Assembly: GCA_018806985.1 (NCBI GenBank)
Contig: JADANN010000256.1
Location: forward strand, 2,021,501-2,085,500
Origin: Angiostrongylus vasorum
Lineage: Eukaryota; Nematoda; Chromadorea; Rhabditida; Metastrongylidae
Reading direction: 5' to 3'
DNA length: 64,000 nucleotides
Part shown: piece after piece, positions 57,001 through 64,000 of the stretch
Layout of the letters: the number at the start of each line of letters is the position of its first letter
Numbering within the stretch: the stretch's first letter is position 1
The notes under the pieces: model-generated
Database searches by the model: none
Told to the model about the DNA's origin: nothing
Seen by the model: the letters and a program-made list of their open reading frames with translations, nothing else
Translations under genes and position numbers: made by a program

Positions 57001-59312
57001 TGCCCTTACGGGAGGAACGGTGATTGCATGAGTTCAGGCACGATATACCTGGTCTCTTGTAATAATTGCCGAGATGAATATATTGGCGAAAGGGGCAGAC
57101 CTTTATGTATCCGCATAAAAGAACACCTAGATGGCAAACGAAAACTAAGACGAAGTACCCCACCAGGCACGCATAGGATACAAAAGCATAGTGGGAACGA
57201 TTTTGAAGTTAATATCCTTGCCCAGGAGACTAAAACACCAGCGCGAAAACTTGAGGCTTTTTGGATAATTGCTAAAAACGCTACAATGAATAGCAGGGAT
57301 GAATGCCCAGAGGTCGTACGCGACCTGATCCCGCATGTTCGCATCAATTTCTGATGTGGGATGGTGCAGTCATCAACCTTATGCGACTATAATCAGCTGT
57401 TCTAATCTTCCTCATTGGAAGGCACGTAAAAAAAAGCGGTGAGTTTTTTTCAGGAAGCTGTTGATCATGTGATTACCATAGAGTTTTTCTTCTTTTTGTA
57501 AGTGTTATTGAAGCGTTTGGCCTAGTAAATTGTATATCAGTATACCCTTCCAGGCTCTGAAGAAGGCGATACTGCCGAAACCTCAGCTACTGTTGTATTG
57601 TATTGTGTTTTTCTGTGGAAGAAAATGTATGCTGTTTAACAGCCTTGCGATTGCTGAACAAGAAAACGACGCATTAAGCACTTCGTTGTTCAACGTGTAA
57701 TATCCCTTCCATTACTGAAAATCATTTTCTCTATCCAGTGATGGTGTTGAGTTGCCGTTTTTGATGTTTGAGATGTAATTATGAGACTGAAAAATATCGC
57801 CGTAATGAGATATTCGTGATTTCTATTACCTACTGACTCTACGGCACAGTTGTCTGTTTTTGAATAAAGAGCCCGGAATTTGCCCTACTATACCCATCAT
57901 CGGCAAACAGAATCGTAGTGCGTGTATAAGGTGTAAATAAATTCATTATTTGTGAAGTATTAGTTGGTTCTGCTTAATATGCTTACTTTAGATGGCTCCA
58001 TTTTTGTTCCAAGGCGGTCATGTAATTGGAGGAAATACTGCGATGCCGTTTGGTTCAGGCTCTCCAGCTGGGCCTGGATTTGGTTATGGAGGATGGGGCA
58101 CAATGTACTCACCACAGCAACCGCCGGTGTCGACGTCCAGCGATGAATGTCTCAAGAAAGGGGGAGGTATCGCTTTAAAAATTAGTGGTTTTCGCTTCCA
58201 TTTCATCGTCATTGTCTATATAGGTGTGGAAGAAAAAAGTAAAAACTTCACATGAAGCTATTTTTCCGCAGTTATAAGATTAGTGTAATAAGAGCTTAAA
58301 TTAGCTGTATTCACAGATATACCGCTTGCAACTTCAGGAACTGTGTCTGCGAATGTGTTTTCAACATCACCTCCGTTCTCATACCAGAATCCTATGCTTG
58401 GTGTTACAAATAGTCTATCGAATCTCTCGATAGGCGGCCATCAAATCACAAGCTCCTTACGTCCTGATCATTCATTGCAAGGTTTTTGACTCGTTTCTTC
58501 TATGTTTGAAACACTTTGATTTCATGCTTTTGACTTCGGAACAATAATAATGTATGTTAATTTATTGCTAGAGGTCTTTATCAACAAAAGTCTTTTAAAA
58601 AAAGACTTATCTTGCAGTGACTAAATAAGTACAATGTTTTTTTGCTAACAGTTTGGAGGCCAAAAGCTATAAAGTGCGGATGTTTGGAAACATCAATTTT
58701 GTACTTTTATAAGGGCTATGAAACGACTAATACATGGTCTTAGGCCTTTTCTGTGCAGGTGGAAATTTGAGGGAAATTGAACATAAACGTTGAACTGGGT
58801 GCTTAACTGGGCTACGATTTTGTATAATCTCGATTTGAAATTATGTTTTTGCTGCATCTCGATTTTCATGCAGTTCAGTGCTGCCGTTATTTTTTTCAAA
58901 AAATCCATTAATTCTTCATTATTAAATTGTCAGCTTGCTATACAACAGTTTGTGTCAGTGTTGTCTTTTTCTCCTACGCAACGCACATTAGTGTTCCTAG
59001 GAAAGTGTTCATGTTTAGGTGCATCATCAGCGCTCTCAAACTTGCCTGCTCCTCATATGATGTATATGCGATACAATCAATCAAATCCACAAACACCCAC
59101 TCTTGGCAATAGTCCCACATTCTTTGGTAAGTTGCAACATTGCAGTTATACCACTTTACGGGTACTGAACGACTTTGTAAACGTCGACTTAAAGCCCATG
59201 TGGCATCTTCACCAGTATTCATTTTTGGTAGTTTTATAAACCTTGAGACATTCATCCAAGGATTGGTAGGACTTTTTACTATGTAAAAAATCGCCGCGCT
59301 ATGGTGTCCTGC

Positions 59313-59390
<78 letters not shown>

Positions 59391-62300
59391 ATGACATTAT
59401 TTATTATGTGCAGGAAGTGCTATGAATGGTATGCCTAATGTGAACCTGGCTCCGAACGGCGGTTTACCAAACTACGGTACTGCCCACGCTTTCTTCAATG
59501 CTCAACCTCAATCGAACAACATGTCGCCTTTTAGTAGCATGCCACAACGACGGTTAGTGGACGAGGGTAACTCCAGGTATGTTGAAACACAGTCAGCGAA
59601 CTATGCTCAGTGAAAAAAAATGGCTTAAGAAAATGTAGCTAGCATTTTTTTTCTCTTCATTTTCCTACATGGTCCAGTTGTATATAAGTGTTACGCTGAA
59701 GACAAAGTTTTCCAATACTTTCTACTTTTTCCTATGAAAAGCATGGAACAAATTGTCTAAACAGCCATGGCCATGCCTTAGGATTAGTATATTACCTTAG
59801 TAACTCGGTTTGTTTCGTCTCACCAGAGACCTTGTTTGGGTAATTATTATAGGGGTTATTTGTTGGTCCTTCTTCGTTAATCCAACGAGAACAAGCTGCC
59901 CTTTAACGCGCTTATTTTCTGATAATCTTGTTAGCCATCTAGTTCAACAAGGGAGCCCAGTGGGGGGGTGCGAGAAGGACCACATCTTCGGACCAATGTG
60001 TTTTTTTTAAACTAGAATTTGACTATGTTGGACTTCTTTTTAGGTCGTTGACCCTGTTGTTGAGTGAACCTCCGCTGTACATCGTAGTTTAACGTTAGGG
60101 ATTCTTTCCTTAGCCTTGATAACGCCATGTACCTTTGAGAATGGTGACTTTTATGAGAACAATTGCATCCATCTGAAGACGGACTTTTACGGGAAGTCGC
60201 TATTTGCTGTAACACGAAATATAACATGACTACCAATCGATCCATGGTGTGCGGGAGGTTGAACAGTTATAGTTGGATTCCATTTAAACTATATGTTTTC
60301 CATTTCAGAGGCACGGCAAGTAGGAGCCACATTCTTGAAGATTTTCGTAACAATCGAGCACCTCCGTTGCAAATTACTGATATCTTGTCTCATGTCGTAG
60401 ACTTCGCGAAAGATCAACATGGTTCGAGGTAAATTTTGAAACACTTTTCACTGTCTAGTCCAGGTTGTGATGATTTCCTTTGTCACTAAACTTATCGCGA
60501 GGTTTTTATTGGATTGCGAAGATCACTCAACACATGATGGTCTATATACATTGTGTACACTTACACATGGTCGAAAATTGTTTTCCCTTCAGCTTTAAAC
60601 AAACATATGGCTCATAATGCACTTTACTAATCGAAATAAAGGCCGTTGTAATCCACAAATATTTAGCAACAATATGCAATTCATAGCAATCTATAACGAT
60701 AAAATTCTAATTTTTTGGTACACAAGGGCCGTTGAAGCAGGTATTCGAACACGGAAGCGACTGAACAGTTGACATTTCGGAGAAAAGGGCAGGATTTTGT
60801 TTGCCGATGTGGAGTTAATTGAGATGTAAATGGATCTGAAATCGAGGGGAAATTTCGAAAAAAGTCATTTAATATACCTTTTCCATGGAATAGTTTATCG
60901 CCAATTATCAAAAAATCAGCATCGGGCGTTATTCGTTCATCGCAGTACATTATCTTCTTTGGCTTATAACTGCTCATTTCATTATACTTCATTGTTATAC
61001 AAACTTTAAAATTATTAAAAGACATAAATTTAGGGAGACTGTGTGACACTAGATCAGCATAAATTTAGTTTGGTGTATTTACTACATTTGTTATTCTTTT
61101 ATAGCGAATTTCTATGAATGGAGTTCTTATTCGTGGGAAGCGTCTTCTTAAGGTGTTCTCTGTTTAAGTTTGTGATAGTTTGATAGCTCTGTCAGATACT
61201 TCTAGATTCATACAGCAAAAGTTGGAGCGGGCTTCTGATAAAGAAAAACAGTTGTTGTTTGAAGAGGTACTTGCAAATGCTCACGTGCTTATGGTGGATG
61301 TGTTCGGGAACTATGTCATCCAGGTTGAATACTCCATTGTGTTGTTTGCTATAAGGATGGCCATAGTACCACCTTGGTTTTTTTTTTTGCAGAAATTCTT
61401 CGAATTTGGCACACCTGAGCAAAAAGCTGCTCTCGGTCGTTCACTGAAAGGAAACGTGATGAATCTTGCGTTGCAAATGTATGGCTGTCGTGTTATTCAG
61501 AAAGCAATGGAATCGATTGATGAGTCGATGCAATTGGAAATACTTCGCGAAATGGAGGGTCATGTAAGAATTTTGGTCCTCACTCATCATTGGTGTCTTT
61601 CTGGAGGGTCATGTAAGAATTTTGGTCCTCACTCATCACTGGTGTCTTTCTGGATGGCCATGTTTTATTCCCTAAAGTTTCAAGATTGCCGTATCAGAAT
61701 ATTCCATCCATAATATAGCTAGACGCCTTGCTAGGCTTCCGTGTTGAAATATCGAGTTCATTTCCGTTACCCTTCCGTGGGGCTCAGTCTCTACGAATGC
61801 TCTTGCGGAGAAACGCTCATTTACCTTAACATGGCCGGTACAAATTATCCACTAGTAGTTTGGTCCTGTCAGAATTGGATCTATTTTGTCGTGGATTATA
61901 CCTAGTTTTTTGTGTCTTTATTTCCGCCAACTTATTTCTATGAAATTACAGGTGCTGAAGTGTGTTAAAGATCAAAATGGTAATCACGTGGTACAAAAGG
62001 TTATTGAGAAGGTTAAGCCAGAGCGCCTTCAATTTATCATAAATACTTTTACAAAGAATGGCTCAGATACGATTACTCAGCTTTCGACACATCCGTATGG
62101 CTGCAGGGTCATTCAGAGGGTGTTGGAATATTGTTCTGAAGATCAAAAGAGGCCTGTATTGGAAGCGTTACATGCGAATATGAGCACTTTGATAGTCGAC
62201 CAGTATGGAAATTATGTGGTACAGCATGTTCTTGAACATGGAAGTAATCAAGATCGCGATCGTATAGTTCAGGAGGTGAGGAATTTCTTTAGGAAGGACG

Positions 62301-62850
62301 TTGGAAACCGATGGTCCTAGGGCGGAGCATTGGTGTTTAAGTGGTTTTATAAAGTCTACTTCCACGTATAGTAGTCAATGTCTTTTTTTTCTAAATTGCT
62401 GATCTGTTGCATAGTAAACACTTTTGTTAGCTCTTCAATGAAAAAAGTGCTTCAAGAATTAGGTGCATTGAAGGTGGCGGGCAATGTTCTACGATACGCA
62501 CAACACAAATTTGCCTCGAACGTGATTGAGAAATGTTTGATCTGTGCCGGTGGTCATCATAAGACATCGCTGATAGATGAAGTTTGTGGTACTCTAAATG
62601 AGTAAGTTTCATTTATGTTCATTGGCTTGGATGTCATTTAGGATTGTGATGAAATCCTGTTTGGTCTGAAACCTCTTTCAGCCCACAGCCACCAATTTTG
62701 CTTATGATGAAAGATCAGTATGCGAACTACGTTGTGCAGAAAATGTTGGATATAGCCGACCCGGTTTATCGCAAGAAGATGATGTACGCTATAAAGCCAC
62801 ACATACCGGTTTTGCGGAAATATAACTACGGAAAACACATTATCAGTTAG
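49357..62850 (+). CDS. puf-9: Pumilio/PUF-family RNA-binding protein, 14 exons
   Basis: PUF proteins bind UGUA-type sites in mRNA 3' UTRs and repress or destabilise the message. Exons: 49357-49420 (end uncertain by 6 nt), 51515-51663, 53930-53982, 54093-54198, 57992-58166, 58317-58481, 58992-59126, 59414-59576, 60309-60428, 61206-61323, 61393-61563, 61952-62275, 62474-62601, 62682-62850. All phases join, giving about 679 residues. The N-terminal half is low-complexity and rich in Gly, Ser, Pro, Asn and Gln. The PUF domain (about residue 340 to the end) has eight repeats with contact residues SR/Q, NY/Q, CR/Q, NH/Q, CR/Q, NY/Q, SN/E and NY/Q, the human PUM1 set, predicting UGUANAUA. The protein ends at YNYGKHIIS, shorter than family members that continue with a KLEKYY-type tail, so one more exon may exist. 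PUF-9 is preferred over other PUFs because the repeat code is canonical; orthology is inferred. Confidence 0.93.
49495..49885 (+). mobile_element. Short non-autonomous RTE derivative
   Basis: Matches 7285-7680 nearly end to end (ACCRCCTCATCGTGGC start, CACAACCAGTGAAAACGGGTC end). In puf intron 1. Confidence 0.65.
50913..51045 (+). mobile_element. Solo family-A PLE terminus with 10-bp target duplication
   Basis: CTTATCTGGA at 50913-50922 and 51036-51045 flanks 113 bp that match the PLE right end from just inside the ribozyme-like core onward. In puf intron 1. Confidence 0.72.
51055..51140 (+). repeat. Partial S2 repeat (3' end)
   Basis: Reads AATGAGGTCGAATTCATG and GATTACTGCCGAATGG, the end of an S2 element, directly after the solo PLE terminus. 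Confidence 0.45.
51515..51663 (+). CDS. puf-9: puf exon 2
   Basis: Reads [20 protein letters not shown] and [15 protein letters not shown], with ATTTTAG acceptor and GTGAGT donor. Ser/Ala/Asn-rich, typical of PUF N-terminal regions. Confidence 0.8.
51664..53929. other. puf intron 2, nothing recognised
   Basis: Unique-looking, AT-rich, with no repeat family shared with the rest of the window and no protein-like frame. Confidence 0.4.
53930..53982 (+). CDS. puf-9: puf exon 3
   Basis: Short exon reading [17 protein letters not shown], acceptor CCTTTAG, donor GTAAGC, ending in phase 2. Confidence 0.78.
54006..54066. repeat. (AT)n microsatellite
   Basis: Alternating AT tract ending about 27 nt before the acceptor of puf exon 4. 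Confidence 0.95.
54093..54198 (+). CDS. puf-9: puf exon 4
   Basis: Reads [20 protein letters not shown] then [15 protein letters not shown]. The acceptor follows a T-rich tract just after an (AT)n repeat; donor GTGGGA. Confidence 0.82.
55626..57354 (+). pseudogene. PLE polyprotein (reverse transcriptase plus GIY-YIG nuclease), frameshifted
   Basis: In order: an N-terminal part (55626-55955, [20 protein letters not shown]), then [18 protein letters not shown] (56005-56220), [20 protein letters not shown] with [11 protein letters not shown] (56220-56558; the YVDD box is the RT active site), then the Cys-rich linker [12 protein letters not shown] and [20 protein letters not shown] with [10 protein letters not shown] (56773-57354; GIY-YIG endonuclease). 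At least three frame changes and several stops separate the pieces, so it is not functional as it stands, but the motifs are well kept, implying a fairly young copy. Confidence 0.88.
57553..57588 (+). ncRNA. Hammerhead-ribozyme-like motif, right PLE end
   Basis: GGCT-CTGAAGA-A-GGC loop GCC-GAAAC-C-T-C-AGCT. It fits the hammerhead core order: stem I GGCT/AGCT, CUGANGA, stem II GGC/GCC, GAAA, then the cleavage site. PLEs are known to carry minimal hammerheads. Here the base before T is changed (ACCTC rather than ACGTC), so this copy may be inactive. Same motif at 101-136, 13712-13746 (+) and 12671-12705, 55113-55147 (-). Confidence 0.5.
57992..58166 (+). CDS. puf-9: puf exon 5, begins with ATG
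   Basis: Reads [20 protein letters not shown] then a Gly/Pro-rich stretch ending [10 protein letters not shown]. The exon opens exactly on ATG in phase 0, so it could also serve as an alternative start. The PLE-bearing intron 4 precedes it. Confidence 0.85.
58317..58481 (+). CDS. puf-9: puf exon 6
   Basis: Reads [20 protein letters not shown] and [15 protein letters not shown]. Acceptor TTCACAG; the donor GTTTTT is weak but preserves phase 1 to exon 7. Confidence 0.83.
58992..59126 (+). CDS. puf-9: puf exon 7 (two in-frame acceptors)
   Basis: Reads [20 protein letters not shown] and ends [10 protein letters not shown]. Acceptors at 58990-58991 and 58999-59000 are 9 nt apart, so both keep the frame. 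Donor GTAAGT. Confidence 0.82.
59313..59388. repeat. (AT)n microsatellite
   Basis: Alternating AT tract ending about 25 nt before the acceptor of puf exon 8. Confidence 0.95.
59414..59576 (+). CDS. puf-9: puf exon 8
   Basis: Reads [20 protein letters not shown] and ends RRLVDEGNS. It follows a long (AT)n tract; acceptor TGTGCAG, donor GTATGT. Confidence 0.87.
60309..60428 (+). CDS. puf-9: puf exon 9, start of PUF domain
   Basis: Reads [20 protein letters not shown] then [15 protein letters not shown], the leader helix and first half of PUF repeat 1, whose contact residues are SR..Q across the intron. Confidence 0.95.
61206..61323 (+). CDS. puf-9: puf exon 10, repeats 1-2
   Basis: Reads [20 protein letters not shown], closing repeat 1, then [10 protein letters not shown] of repeat 2. 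Donor GTTGAA is weak; a 69-nt intron follows. Confidence 0.95.
61393..61563 (+). CDS. puf-9: puf exon 11, repeats 2-3
   Basis: Reads [20 protein letters not shown] and [14 protein letters not shown] (repeat 3). The donor GTAAGA lies in a 49-bp tandem duplication that continues into the intron. Confidence 0.95.
61554..61651 (+). repeat. 49-bp tandem duplication over a splice donor
   Basis: Copies 61554-61602 and 61603-61651 differ at one position. Each contains GGAGGGTCATGTAAGAAT, that is, the end of puf exon 11 and its donor. Confidence 0.93.
61952..62275 (+). CDS. puf-9: puf exon 12, repeats 4-6
   Basis: Contains [15 protein letters not shown] (repeat 4), [13 protein letters not shown] (repeat 5) and [16 protein letters not shown] (repeat 6), ending IVQE before GTGAGG. 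Confidence 0.96.
62474..62601 (+). CDS. puf-9: puf exon 13, repeat 7
   Basis: Reads [20 protein letters not shown], the SN..E repeat that reads the G of UGUA. The acceptor is TTGAAG at 62473: it joins IVQE to VAGNVL in frame as in the family, whereas the more TTAG-like site at 62426 does not. Confidence 0.9.
62682..62850 (+). CDS. puf-9: puf exon 14, repeat 8 and stop
   Basis: Contains [17 protein letters not shown] (repeat 8) and [18 protein letters not shown] then TAG at 62848. A GTTAGT donor candidate sits at the stop (62846), so a short final exon may have been missed. Confidence 0.9.
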
Positions 62851-63009
62851 TTATTTTACATGATCCATGTGTTGTTCGAAAGCTTCGATATTGTTTTACC
62901 GAACAGTTTTTTCATTGATAATTCCTGCATTTAAACCCACAACGTGTGTTTCGCATCTACTGCGTGGATTCCAACAGTTCCTACATTCGATTCGTTTCCT
63001 TGCACCATC

Positions 63010-63310
63010 ATCGACGGACGTCTTTTAACTTTATGCGTGTGGGTTCGGCTGCCGGGTTGAGTACTTTTTTCCTTTCGTCGTGGATGTCCTTAAATGCTTG
63101 TCGAGTCGATTCTTCTTGAAGTCCTGGAATAGCCGGGCTAAAGCGTTCCCACTTGGATTGCAGGGAGTGGGCTTTTCCCAGATAGGTCTGGTGCGAATTT
63201 CTCGACCCTGGAGGGTTGAGAGGCTTGATGAGCCTGAAGAGTGGTCGAATCAGGACGGTGTTTATATTAATCGGCATCAGTACCACTGCGCTACACTCAC
63301 CCTTCCTGAT
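63010..63310 (-). repeat. tRNA-headed repeat S4
   Basis: Minus-strand head GTGTAGCGCAGTGGTACTGA with CTGATTCGACC, followed by the S4 body shared with 32.0 kb. Lies just 3' of the puf gene. Confidence 0.65.
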
Positions 63311-64000
63311 TTTGGTGCTGCTTGCAGCAAAAAATGGTGAAGTTCATGACTTCGAGTTGTCTTATTGAGGAATGGGGTTATATTCGAGTTTTTTTATTTG
63401 TTCATGGAGTTTAGCACAGCTTTGTGGGGTGAGGTATTCATATCCGATCAATCTAGTGGTTTCTTTTGTCGCCCAAACAACTTTCGAATTAAATCGTGAG
63501 TTTCTCCACGATATGTTGCATCAAGCTTCAACAGAGTGATGCACTAAATAGGACAGTTAAATAAAACAAAACGGAAAAACTGTTGCTGATGGGTCAAGTA
63601 CACAATGCATGTACTCCCTGGAACTTCTATCTCCGAAGTGGATCTGTGTACGGCTAGCACTGCTCGTGGCAAAAGCTTTGGCGTCGCTTCATGCTCCAGT
63701 CATAAAGTTATACATCGTCTCAGGGGTGTTGATGTTGATTTGCATAAAGCACTTGTGCGTCTAATTGTTTCTTTAGTACTTACAATCAGTTGTTAGCACC
63801 TTTTGTCTCAACTAACCGGAACCGAGGGAATATGGTTTGGACCAAACGAGTAGCAGTTTTCGCCGACACATAGTTGTAGGACGTGTATGCTTCAACTCAA
63901 GAGCCTTGCTGGTGTCCTAATTAGTTTGCCGTAGATGTTATTGATACCAGGCTTTTTATTTGGATGATTAGTGTTTCTCTATGTCTTCATCTATCAGCGT
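63311..64000. other. 3' flank, no recognised gene
   Basis: A short open frame (63605-63796) shows no domain I recognise. A missing last puf exon, if any, was not found here. Confidence 0.4.
63560..63565 (+). promoter_or_regulatory. Candidate poly(A) signal
   Basis: AATAAA occurs about 710 bp after the called puf stop, beyond a repeat insertion. It is the plainest such hexamer in the 3' flank; no transcript evidence is available. Confidence 0.3.

Larger units (their letters stand above)
54999..57677 (+). mobile_element. Penelope-like element with 0.5-kb inverted termini
   Basis: Left terminus (about 54999-55535) is the reverse complement of the right end (about 57160-57677), covering both the noncoding terminus and the last part of the ORF. 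Between them is a PLE pol gene in + orientation. It lies in puf intron 4. The right end stops about 45 bp short of the full terminus seen at 13.8 kb; no clear target duplication was found. Confidence 0.87.

Noticed and set aside
61180..61713. Single 177-codon reading frame through puf exons 10 and 11
   Set aside because: It reads through a 69-nt intron with a clear acceptor; the intron text does not match the family.
62427..62473. Acceptor TTGTTAG at 62426 for puf exon 13
   Set aside because: It would break the phase with exon 12; the site at 62473 restores the conserved repeat 7.
5800..62850. Operon linking the two genes
   Set aside because: They are separated by almost 14 kb of repeat-rich spacer, far beyond nematode operon spacing.

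Overview
The window is nematode nuclear DNA, most likely from a clade V parasite of the hookworm/strongylid type. The evidence is a pair of conserved animal genes with short exons and nematode-like splice sites (acceptors such as TTTAG and TTTCAG), plus introns and spacers packed with RTE, Penelope-like (PLE), BEL/Pao and mariner remnants. There is no operon, no rRNA, no convincing tRNA gene and no CRISPR. The species call is inference; only the nematode assignment is well supported.

Gene 1 (5800-35664, + strand, 12 exons, 498 codons) encodes a subunit B of the vacuolar H+-ATPase. All exon phases join and the reading frame closes with a stop at the expected length. Its protein differs from the near-invariant family consensus at many sites, so it may be a second, faster-evolving B paralog (SPE-5-like) rather than the housekeeping VHA-12. 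Intron 7 is 13 kb, must use a GC donor, and holds an RTE copy, a BEL gag remnant and a second BEL element inserted into that gag.

Gene 2 (49357-62850, + strand, 14 exons called, about 679 codons) encodes a Pumilio/PUF RNA-binding protein, closest in layout to PUF-9. All eight PUF repeats are present, and their base-contacting residues predict the classic UGUANAUA target. A PLE of about 2.7 kb lies in intron 4.

Layout: 1-5799 upstream spacer with a PLE terminus, tRNA-headed repeats, a mariner pseudogene and an RTE fragment; 5800-35664 V-ATPase B gene; 35665-49356 spacer with RTE copies, a PLE reverse-transcriptase relic and repeat pairs; 49357-62850 puf gene; 62851-64000 downstream flank with one tRNA-headed repeat.

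Mobile DNA: at least six RTE-type non-LTR copies in two subfamilies, all broken, plus short deletion derivatives that keep only RTE ends. There are three PLE bodies and many solo PLE termini of two families. The termini carry a hammerhead-ribozyme-like core whose stems covary between the families. The BEL element at 21270-27548 has LTRs, a 5-bp target duplication, a broken gag/protease and a 1.18-kb palindrome in place of reverse transcriptase and integrase core. The strongest unusual signals are the ribozyme-like PLE termini, the BEL palindrome, the GC-AG intron and a tandemly duplicated splice donor in the puf gene.
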